NCBI GenBank assembly: GCA_947071285.1
Contig: CAMTFK010000179.1
Span: 1 to 9,219, forward strand
Direction of reading: 5' to 3'
Source: an uncultured Bacteroides sp.
Lineage (GTDB): Bacteria > Bacteroidota > Bacteroidia > Bacteroidales > Bacteroidaceae
DNA length: 9,219 nucleotides
Below the pieces are notes generated by a model that did not search any database, was not told the origin of the DNA, and worked only from the letters and a program-made list of their open reading frames with translations. The first letter of the stretch is position 1; the number at the start of each line of letters is the position of its first letter. Position numbers and translations under genes: made by a program. Below are positions 1-6,242 of this stretch, piece after piece.

Positions 1-9
1 CGAAAGGCA

Positions 10-37
10 CTTGTAGCTTGTAGCCCGTAGCTCGTAA
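10..37. repeat. Four-copy 7-bp tandem repeat
   Basis: Four consecutive heptamers read CTTGTAG, CTTGTAG, CCCGTAG and CTCGTAA, the first two identical. The tract lies at the left edge of the window in DNA without a supported gene. It is probably a short intergenic low-complexity element. I see no protein-binding or coding logic in it. Confidence 0.6.
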
Positions 38-215
38 CTGATTCATAACCGCGTAGAAATGAGTCTTTAGTCCGTTCGTGGAGACTGCTTTCGTACAGAC
101 AATTATAAGCTTAAAGATAAATTACCACCCGGTTTTGTCTGAATATTTTAATTCCTCAAGAAAAAGATGAAAAGGCGAGGTTGTAATACTTTGTATTTCA
201 AAGGTTTAAAAAGCA
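38..215. other. Intergenic stretch without a recognised gene
   Basis: All three forward frames entering from position 1 hit stops within about 30 bases, so no upstream plus-strand gene reaches here. The only structure I see is a 7-bp inverted repeat, CAGACAA (96-102) with TTGTCTG (135-141), and a 20-codon open frame from ATG 167 (A-rich run before it) to TAA 227-229, inside the first unit of the neighbouring 22-bp array. The encoded peptide would be short and basic (starting MKRRGC). I cannot support it as a gene. Confidence 0.4.
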
Positions 216-325
216 AGTATCTCACATAACGACTGAGGTACTCTCATATAACGACTGAGATACCCTCGCATAACGACAGAGGCTGCCTAAGATAACGACT
301 GAGAGTACCTCACATAACGTCTCGG
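216..325. repeat. Array of five 22-bp direct repeats
   Basis: Five units follow with an exact 22-bp period: 17-bp elements at 221-237, 243-259, 265-281, 287-303 and 309-325, each preceded by a 5-bp spacer. The typical element is CTCACATAACGACTGAG. ATAACG is present in all five units and ATAACGAC in four. Unit 1 is also a hairpin: AGTATCTCA (216-224) can pair with TGAGGTACT (234-242) if one G-U pair is allowed, around the loop CATAACGAC. Later units keep the loop core but lose arm pairing. The period is not a multiple of three, so the array is not coding, and the spacers are too short for CRISPR. It ends 91 bp before the -33 box of the topB promoter. Function unknown: an iteron-like binding array, an intergenic repeat family or a minisatellite are all possible. 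Confidence 0.85.
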
Positions 326-416
326 ATTAGATGTAAACATAAAAGATAAACTTCAAGTGCCGGTTTAACTTATAACCGCTCCAAATACGAATTAATTCCG
401 CTAACGCGTGAATAAA
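326..416. other. Spacer between repeat array and topB promoter
   Basis: AT-rich DNA without open frames of note. A small inverted repeat, CGGTT (361-365) with AACCG (374-378), is the only structure seen, and it is short enough to be chance. Confidence 0.4.
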
Positions 417-448
417 TTTGCTTCTCTTTTCGGTTTGCATTACCTTTG
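417..448 (+). promoter_or_regulatory. Bacteroidetes-type promoter of topB
   Basis: TTTG at 417-420 (the -33 box) is followed by exactly 20 bases and then TACCTTTG at 441-448, matching the Bacteroides primary sigma factor consensus TTTG-N19-21-TAnnTTTG at every fixed position. Transcription should begin near 453-456, giving a leader of only about 15 nucleotides before the topB ATG at 470. That leader is A-rich (seven A's at 455-461) with no Shine-Dalgarno core, as is usual in this phylum. Confidence 0.85.
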
Positions 449-469
449 CCCGACTAAAAAAAGAGATGA

Positions 470-2680
470 ATGATAGTTTGTATTGCCGAAAAGCCCTCTG
501 TGGCGCGTGACATAGCTGATGTATTAGGAGCGAAAGACAGGAGAGATGGATACATTGAAGGGAATGGATACCAGGTTACTTGGACATTCGGACACCTCTG
601 TACGCTTAAAGAGCCGCATGAATATACTCCGAACTGGAAATCATGGAGCTTGGGAAGCCTCCCCATGATACCGCCCCGCTTCGGGATTAAGCTCATCAGC
701 AATCCCACTTACGAAAAGCAATTCCATACGATAGAAACCCTCATGCAGAAAGCCGACATGATTATCAACTGTGGTGATGCCGGGCAGGAGGGAGAATTGA
801 TTCAACGCTGGGTGATGCAAAAAGCTGGTGCACGCTGTCCGGTGAAGCGGCTGTGGATTTCGTCGTTGACGGAAGAAGCCATCCGTGAAGGTTTTGCCAA
901 GTTGAAGGATGCTTCCGATTTTCAGCCCTTGTACGAAGCCGGATTATCCCGTGCCATCGGCGACTGGTTGCTGGGAATGAATGCTACACGCCTCTATACC
1001 ATGAAGTACGGGCAGAACAAGCAGGTATTGTCCATCGGCCGGGTACAGACGCCCACACTGGCACTCATCGTAAATCGCCAGTTGGAGATACAGAACTTCG
1101 TTCCCAAGCAATATTGGGAGTTGAAGACGGTGTACCGGGAAACCACCTTTGCTGCCATAATCAAGAAGAGCGAAGAAGAACTCATTTTGGAAGCAGAGAA
1201 GAATAAGGAAGCCATTGCCGCCGGAAAGAAACCCAAGAAGGAAGAGGAAAACCGGGGAATAGACCCCATTGCCAGCCAGGAACAAGGTATGGCTCTGCTG
1301 GAGCAAATCAGAAACTCTCCTTTTACGATTACGGATGTCACCAAGAAAGAGGGCAAAGAAGCCCCGCTTCGTCTCTTCGACTTGACTTCCTTGCAGGTGG
1401 AATGCAACAAGAAGTTTGCTTATTCTGCTGATGAAACACTGAAACTTATCCAGTCATTATATGAAAAGAAAGTCGCTACCTATCCGCGTGTAGATACGAC
1501 TTTCCTGAGTGATGATATTTATCCGAAGTGTCCGGGCATCTTGAAAGGGCTGCGTGATTATGAGACTTTCACAAAACCCCTGGAAGGAACCACTTTATTG
1601 AAATCGAAGAAAGTATTCGATAACTCTAAGGTGACGGACCACCATGCTATCATCCCCACCGGGCAACATCCGCAAAACCTGACAGATATGGAACGCCGCG
1701 TATTCGATTTGATTGCGCGCCGGTTTATTGCAGTCTTCTATCCGGATTGTAAGTTCGCCACTACCACCGTGCTGGGCGCAGTGGAGGAAATTGAATTCAA
1801 GACTACCGGTAAGCAGATATTGGAACCGGGATGGCGTGTTATCTTTGGAACTCCGGGAGCACAATCGCAGGAAGAAAAGGAAATAGGTGAAGAGGAAAAC
1901 GTGCTGCCTGCATTTGTGAAAGGTGAAAGCGGCCCTCATGTGCCTGATTTATACGAGAAGTGGACGCAGCCACCTCGTCCTTATACCGAGGCCACATTGC
2001 TGCGTGCCATGGAAACGGCAGGTAAGCTGGTGGATAATGATGAACTGCGCGATGCATTGAAAGAGAATGGTATCGGCCGCCCGTCTACGCGTGCGGCAAT
2101 TATCGAGACGCTTTTTAAGCGGAATTACATTCGTAAGGAGAAGAAGAATCTGATTGCTACGTCTACGGGAGTGGAACTTATCCAGATTATCCATGAAGAA
2201 CTGCTGAAATCTGCTGAATTGACAGGCATCTGGGAGAAAAAACTACGTGAGATTGAGAAGAAAACCTATAATGCCGCTCAGTTTCTGGAAGAATTGAAGC
2301 AGATGGTTTCGGAAGTTGTCATGAGTGTGCTTTCGGATAATAGTAACCGGCATATCACGATTGTGCAGGCTGTTCAGGAAGCATCTTCCAATGGGCAAAA
2401 GCAGGACGGAAAGGCAACAAAAGAGAAGGGAACCTCGAAGCCTAAACGACAGAGTAAACCGCGCAAAAAAGCGTCTGAAGCAAAGACGGATGAATCTGAA
2501 ACAAAAAATAATACGATGGGGGCTAAATCAGATATACCTTCTGCAAATGCTTCCCAGCCGCAGGTTGTTGAGGGACAGATTTGCCCGTTGTGTGGCAAGG
2601 GAACTATTATTAAAGGTAAGATGGCTTACGGTTGTTCCGAATGGCGGAATGGATGTACGTTTCGTAAACCATTTGAATAG
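470..2680 (+). CDS. topB: DNA topoisomerase III (type IA)
   Basis: A 736-residue type IA topoisomerase that cuts one DNA strand through a 5'-phosphotyrosine and passes the other; topoisomerase III mainly decatenates replication and recombination intermediates. The TOPRIM domain opens the protein (IAEKPSVA, catalytic Glu7) and continues to CGDAGQEGEL at 101-110, where Asp103 and Glu107 are kept but residue 105 is Gly rather than the usual Asp. SIGRVQTPTLA lies at 188-198, the active-site tyrosine is Tyr338 in TYPRVDTT, and TDHHAIIPT (389-397) and GIGRPSTRAAI (534-544) are further family motifs. A charged Lys/Glu-rich insertion spans about 232-262. A Lys-rich linker (about 641-700) leads to a C-terminal four-cysteine zinc finger (Cys705, 708, 722, 729). 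The ATG at 470 is chosen because the frame of the ATG at 466 closes after 14 codons and the TOPRIM domain begins right here. Transcribed from the promoter at 417-448. Placement in the family is secure. Confidence 0.97.
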   Translation: MIVCIAEKPSVARDIADVLGAKDRRDGYIEGNGYQVTWTFGHLCTLKEPHEYTPNWKSWSLGSLPMIPPRFGIKLISNPTYEKQFHTIETLMQKADMIINCGDAGQEGELIQRWVMQKAGARCPVKRLWISSLTEEAIREGFAKLKDASDFQPLYEAGLSRAIGDWLLGMNATRLYTMKYGQNKQVLSIGRVQTPTLALIVNRQLEIQNFVPKQYWELKTVYRETTFAAIIKKSEEELILEAEKNKEAIAAGKKPKKEEENRGIDPIASQEQGMALLEQIRNSPFTITDVTKKEGKEAPLRLFDLTSLQVECNKKFAYSADETLKLIQSLYEKKVATYPRVDTTFLSDDIYPKCPGILKGLRDYETFTKPLEGTTLLKSKKVFDNSKVTDHHAIIPTGQHPQNLTDMERRVFDLIARRFIAVFYPDCKFATTTVLGAVEEIEFKTTGKQILEPGWRVIFGTPGAQSQEEKEIGEEENVLPAFVKGESGPHVPDLYEKWTQPPRPYTEATLLRAMETAGKLVDNDELRDALKENGIGRPSTRAAIIETLFKRNYIRKEKKNLIATSTGVELIQIIHEELLKSAELTGIWEKKLREIEKKTYNAAQFLEELKQMVSEVVMSVLSDNSNRHITIVQAVQEASSNGQKQDGKATKEKGTSKPKRQSKPRKKASEAKTDESETKNNTMGAKSDIPSANASQPQVVEGQICPLCGKGTIIKGKMAYGCSEWRNGCTFRKPFE

Positions 2681-2710
2681 ATGATGAATATACAATAAAC
2701 TGCCGGTTTT

Positions 2711-2753
2711 TCTGTTTATATAGGTAAATGATGTTTTAGTAGACCTATACAGA
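2711..2753 (+). promoter_or_regulatory. Inverted repeat abutting the OmpA-like gene start
   Basis: TCTG (2711-2714) and TATAGGT (2719-2725) pair with ACCTATA (2743-2749) and CAGA (2750-2753), leaving a TTTA bulge and a 17-base loop. The right arm ends on the base before the ATG at 2754, so as RNA the structure would occupy the translation initiation region. No clear Bacteroidetes -7/-33 pair or Shine-Dalgarno is visible in the 73-bp gap, and no strong terminator follows topB. The downstream gene may therefore be read through from topB. It could instead be an operator; the regulatory role is an inference. Confidence 0.4.
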
Positions 2754-4760
2754 ATGAATTTATATAAGCTGTTTTTATTTTCTCTTTTTTGCATCACTTT
2801 ATTTCTCACTTCCTGTGGGGCAGGGCGAAGTCTGCGTCAGGCGGAACAAAGCTATGCCCGTGGAGAATACTTTGATGCTGCCCGTCATTACAAACAAGCT
2901 TATACCCGCACTTCTCCCAAAGACCGTCCGCAACGTGGAATCCTTGCTTACAAACAAGGCGATTGTTACCGGCGCATTAACTACACATTGAAAGCTAAAG
3001 CAGCCTATATGAATGCGGTTCGTTACCGCTATCCCGATACTATCTCTCATTTTTACCTGGCGGAGATGCTTCGTAAGAATGGCGAATATGCGGGCGCTAT
3101 ACCTTATTATGAAAATTATCTTACTTACGCGCGGCATATTTCTGATAAAAAAGAGCGTAAAGACTCCCTGGCACATATCGGGCTTATTTCCTGTCAACTG
3201 GCTCAGGAATGGAAAAAGAACCCTACCCGCCATATTGTGAAGCGCGTTCCTATCCTTGTATCCCGCCGTAGCGATTATTCTCCAATGTATGCAGGTGACG
3301 ATACCGATATCCTGTATTTTACTTCTACCCGCAATGAAGCGAAAGGTGCCGATCTGAATGGTATCACCGGTATGAAGAGCGCCGATATATTCCACTCCAA
3401 ACGGAATGAAAAGAAACAATGGCAAAAGCCGGAACCGCTTGCCTCCGAAGTAAATAGTGAATTTGAAGAGGGAGCCTGTTCTTTTTCGGTAGACGGCAAA
3501 ACCATGTATTTCACTCGTTGCCGGACATTGCCCAATGCGCCTGCCTATGCTGAGATTTACGTTTCCCAACGTGCCGGGGCCGAATGGGGAGCTCCTCAGA
3601 AGTGTGCCATCATGAACGATACCCTTTCTTCCGTTGCCCATCCCGTTCTGTCTCCCGCAGGCGATTATCTCTATTTTGTGTCTGATATGCCTGGTGGACA
3701 AGGTGGACTGGACTTGTGGCGTATTAATGTAACCCGCGATGGCTTCGGCTATGTTGATAATTTAGGTCCTGACATAAATACTTCCGGTGATGAGATGTTT
3801 CCTACCTTTGCACCGGATGGCACGTTGTACTTCTCTTCCAATGGTCACGCCGGTATGGGTGGATTGGATATCTTCCGCGCCATCCCCGATAGTTTGACGG
3901 AACGCTGGCGCATTGAGAATATGCGCTCTCCCATAAATTCGCAGAGCGATGACTTCGGTATGACTTTCGAACCTGGTGCTCCTAACCGTGGTTTTTTTTC
4001 TTCCAATCGGGGAGATGCCCGTGGATGGGATCATATATTTAGTTTCGAACTTCCCGAAGTGCACCATGTACTGAAAGGCTTGGTATATGATAAGGAGGGG
4101 GATGTGCTGTCTGATGCACTTGTGACACTGGTTGGTGATGATGGCACTTATCTGAAAATAAACGTGAAGAAGGATGGTACTTTCATGCAGGAGTTAAATC
4201 CGGGTCGTCGCTATGCCTTGCTTGCTTCCTGTCGTGGTTACCTTAATGATAAGGAAGAACTGCTGACAGAGAATGTAAATGAAGACCGGCGCTATGAACT
4301 GGAATTTGCTTTGGCTTCCATCACCCGCCCTGTATTGATAGAGAATATCTTCTATGAGTTTGATCGTGCCGATCTGACCCCGGAATCTGCGGTAGCTTTG
4401 GATGAACTGATACAATTGTTGAATGATAATCCGAGTGTTACTATTGAATTGGCTGCACATTGCGACTATAAAGGGAATGATGATTACAATCTCCGCCTGT
4501 CACAGCGTCGTGCTGATTCTGTGGTGCGTTATCTTATCAAAGGTGGCATTGATTCGGAACGCCTGACCCCCAAAGGCTACGGGGAACAACAGCCCAAGGC
4601 TGTGACTAAATTCACTCTTAAATCTGCTCCTTTCCTAAAAGAGGGTGATGTGTTGACGGAAGAGTTCATAAAAAATCTCCCACCGGAACAGCAGGAGATT
4701 TGTAATGCAATTAATCGCCGTACGGAATTTAAGGTCTTGCGAACGACGTATGTGAAATAG
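2754..4760 (+). CDS. PorE-like OmpA-family lipoprotein (TPR, PD40 propeller, CRD, OmpA_C)
   Basis: A 668-residue outer-membrane lipoprotein. The signal peptide ends in LTSC, with Cys21 as the lipidated residue. Residues about 27-155 form TPR-like helical repeats. About 165-430 is a PD40/WD40-like beta-propeller with repeated motifs such as LYFVSDMPGGQGGLDLW (306-322) and LYFSSNGHAGMGGLDIF (358-374). About 438-520 resembles a carboxypeptidase regulatory-like (CRD) beta-sandwich. About 529-668 is an OmpA C-terminal peptidoglycan-binding domain (NIFYEFDRADLTPES). Asp571 and Arg586 keep the 15-residue spacing of OmpA Asp271/Arg286, which bind diaminopimelate. A roughly 40-residue insertion (about 615-655) precedes the final NRRTEFKVL strand. 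This order matches PorE (PG1058) of the Porphyromonas gingivalis type IX secretion system, but related proteins occur in Bacteroidetes without that system and no other secretion gene is visible here. Likely role: anchoring an outer-membrane complex to peptidoglycan. Exact function uncertain. Confidence 0.9.
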   Translation: MNLYKLFLFSLFCITLFLTSCGAGRSLRQAEQSYARGEYFDAARHYKQAYTRTSPKDRPQRGILAYKQGDCYRRINYTLKAKAAYMNAVRYRYPDTISHFYLAEMLRKNGEYAGAIPYYENYLTYARHISDKKERKDSLAHIGLISCQLAQEWKKNPTRHIVKRVPILVSRRSDYSPMYAGDDTDILYFTSTRNEAKGADLNGITGMKSADIFHSKRNEKKQWQKPEPLASEVNSEFEEGACSFSVDGKTMYFTRCRTLPNAPAYAEIYVSQRAGAEWGAPQKCAIMNDTLSSVAHPVLSPAGDYLYFVSDMPGGQGGLDLWRINVTRDGFGYVDNLGPDINTSGDEMFPTFAPDGTLYFSSNGHAGMGGLDIFRAIPDSLTERWRIENMRSPINSQSDDFGMTFEPGAPNRGFFSSNRGDARGWDHIFSFELPEVHHVLKGLVYDKEGDVLSDALVTLVGDDGTYLKINVKKDGTFMQELNPGRRYALLASCRGYLNDKEELLTENVNEDRRYELEFALASITRPVLIENIFYEFDRADLTPESAVALDELIQLLNDNPSVTIELAAHCDYKGNDDYNLRLSQRRADSVVRYLIKGGIDSERLTPKGYGEQQPKAVTKFTLKSAPFLKEGDVLTEEFIKNLPPEQQEICNAINRRTEFKVLRTTYVK

Positions 4761-4806
4761 TGATTATCGGGTTAGTGATAAGTGATTAATTACTACTAAT
4801 CACTAA
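4758..4806. terminator. Repeat-rich inverted element between convergent genes
   Basis: Three near-identical direct repeats, TAGTGATTA (4758-4766), TTAGTGATA (4772-4780) and AGTGATTA (4781-4788), can each pair with the single complementary tract TAATCACTAA (4797-4806). The simplest hairpin is AGTGATTA, an 8-base loop, TAATCACT (4797-4804). It fills the 42-bp gap between the convergent lipoprotein and dipeptidase genes and overlaps both stop codons. It may stop transcription in both directions, but it is AT-rich and lacks a good U-tract, so the terminator call is tentative. Confidence 0.4.
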
Positions 4807-6161
4807 TTAAAGTTCAAGTGGAATTCCACCACTGCTTCAATTCCTTTCCGGAAGATATCCAATGGGATATTCTCATTCGGTGAGTGAATGGCATTTGATT
4901 CCAATCCGAAGCCCATGAGTACCGTCTTTATTCCAAGTACTTGCTCAAATGTTGAAATAATAGGGATACTTCCCCCACGGCGTACAGCAAGCGGTTTTTT
5001 TCCGAAGGCTTTCTCGAAACCTTTCTCAGCAGCCTGATAGGCTGGGAGTGTGATAGGGCATACATATCCTTGTCCACCATGCATGGGTGTTACTTTCACT
5101 TGCACCGTATCTGGAGCGATACTCATTATGTAATCGGCAAACATTCGGGAAATTTTATGATGATCCTGGTGCGGGACTAAACGGCAGGATACTTTGGCGG
5201 TAGCTTTGGATGGGAGTACCGTCTTAGAACCTTCACCCGTGTATCCACCCCAGATTCCACAAACATCAAATGATGGGCGACAACTATTGCGTTCCAGAGT
5301 ACTGTAGCCTTTTTCTCCGAACAACTCTTTCACGCCGATGGCTGCCTTATACTTTTCTTCATTAAATGGAATATGAGCTATCATATCACGTTCTGCCTGT
5401 GGCACTTCTTCTACATCGTCATAAAAACCGGGTACTGTGATCCGACCATTGGCATCTACCACTTTAGCAATCATGCCGCATAATACATTGATGGGATTGG
5501 CTACTGCACCGCCAAAATGCCCTGAATGCAGGTCACGATTAGGGCCTGTTACTTCTATTTCCCAGTATGCCAGTCCGCGGAGACCGGTAGTCAGTGAAGG
5601 CAGGTCAGCTCCCAACATGCTGGTGTCTGATACCAGAATAACATCTGCTTTTAAAAGTTCTTTATGGTCTTCACAGAAAGCTTCCAGGCTAGGCGAACCA
5701 ATTTCTTCTTCTCCTTCAAAGATGAACTTAACATTATTTTTCAGCATGCCATGTTTCACCAGATATTCGAATGCTTTCACTTGGATAAATGCTTGTCCCT
5801 TGTCATCATCTGCGCCACGAGCCCAGATATGTTCGTCGCGGATTTCTGGTTCAAAAGGTTTGCTTTTCCACAAGTCCAATGGTTCGGCAGGCATTACATC
5901 ATAGTGTGCATATACTAATACCGTTTTAGCGGCAGGGTCTACTATTTTTTGTCCGAAAACAATTGGATTACCTTTTGACGGCATTACCAGTGCTTCGTCT
6001 GCACCTGCTTCGAGTAACAATTGTGCCCAACGCTCTGCACAAGCCAGCATGTCGTCATGATGTTCCGGTTTCGCACTGATACTGGGAATACGGATGAGGC
6101 TGAACAAATCTTCCAGCATCTTTGGTTCATTCTCTGAAATGTATTTCTGTATTTCGTTCAT
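4803..6161 (-). CDS. M20-family metallodipeptidase, CNDP-like
   Basis: A 452-residue zinc-type dipeptidase of peptidase family M20, nearest in style to carnosine/cytosolic non-specific dipeptidases; it should hydrolyse di- or short peptides. The di-metal site is complete: His86 and catalytic Asp88 (YAHYDVMP), bridging Asp119 (ARGADDDKGQ), general base Glu152 with Glu153 (EGEEEIGS), Asp179 (LVSDTS) and His426 (IHSPNEN). His212 in DLHSGHFGG lies in the lid/dimerisation domain inserted in the middle and is the residue that reaches the partner subunit's active site in relatives. There is no signal peptide, so the enzyme is cytosolic. It lies 81 bp downstream of aroC on the same strand and converges with the PorE-like gene. 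Residues needed for catalysis are all present; the exact substrate cannot be told from sequence. Confidence 0.93.
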   Translation of the reverse strand: MNEIQKYISENEPKMLEDLFSLIRIPSISAKPEHHDDMLACAERWAQLLLEAGADEALVMPSKGNPIVFGQKIVDPAAKTVLVYAHYDVMPAEPLDLWKSKPFEPEIRDEHIWARGADDDKGQAFIQVKAFEYLVKHGMLKNNVKFIFEGEEEIGSPSLEAFCEDHKELLKADVILVSDTSMLGADLPSLTTGLRGLAYWEIEVTGPNRDLHSGHFGGAVANPINVLCGMIAKVVDANGRITVPGFYDDVEEVPQAERDMIAHIPFNEEKYKAAIGVKELFGEKGYSTLERNSCRPSFDVCGIWGGYTGEGSKTVLPSKATAKVSCRLVPHQDHHKISRMFADYIMSIAPDTVQVKVTPMHGGQGYVCPITLPAYQAAEKGFEKAFGKKPLAVRRGGSIPIISTFEQVLGIKTVLMGFGLESNAIHSPNENIPLDIFRKGIEAVVEFHLNFN

Positions 6162-6172
6162 AATAAATAGGG

Positions 6173-6241
6173 GATAGAATGGTAAGATGACAAGGTGGTA
6201 AAATGGTAGAATATCTTACCATCCTATCATTCTTCCATTTT
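6173..6241. repeat. Repeat-rich inverted element between aroC and the dipeptidase gene
   Basis: Arms 6173-6188 and 6213-6228 pair over 16 positions with one mismatch (6178/6223), including ten consecutive pairs ATGGTAAGAT/ATCTTACCAT, around a 24-base loop. A competing pairing joins 6200-6212 (AAAATGGTAGAAT) with 6229-6241 (ATTCTTCCATTTT), 12 of 13 matching. The left half is itself made of degenerate repeats of a GGTAAGATG/GGTAAAATGG type. On the minus strand it follows the aroC stop directly and ends 11 bases before the dipeptidase ATG. No U-tract follows, so it could be a weak terminator, an RNA-processing or stability hairpin, or simply an intergenic repeat element. Confidence 0.55.
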
Positions 6242-6242
6242 G

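Noticed and set aside
1..46. Minus-strand frame starting at 46 and leaving the window
   Set aside because: Only 15 codons are visible, mostly made of the heptameric repeat, so there is no support for a real gene.
216..325. CRISPR array
   Set aside because: Repeats are 17 bp and degenerate, spacers are only 5 bp, and no cas gene is present.
466..510. Alternative ATG four bases before the topB start
   Set aside because: It is in a different frame that closes after 14 codons, while the ATG at 470 leads straight into the TOPRIM motif.
944..1410. Two overlapping minus-strand frames of 120 and 138 residues
   Set aside because: Both are opposite the topB core, in different frames, with Phe/Leu/Ser-rich low-complexity content typical of antisense translation.
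2697..2711. Possible terminator after topB (AAAC-TGCCG-GTTT then T's)
   Set aside because: The stem is only about 4 bp and AT-rich, too weak to call; read-through into the next gene is at least as likely.
2799..3701. 300-residue open frame on the minus strand
   Set aside because: It lies entirely opposite the well-supported PorE-like gene, has no recognisable domain, and is explained by the codon pattern of the plus-strand gene.
5437..5904. 155-residue open frame on the plus strand
   Set aside because: It is antisense to the M20 dipeptidase, whose metal-binding residues are all conserved, and it resembles no protein family.
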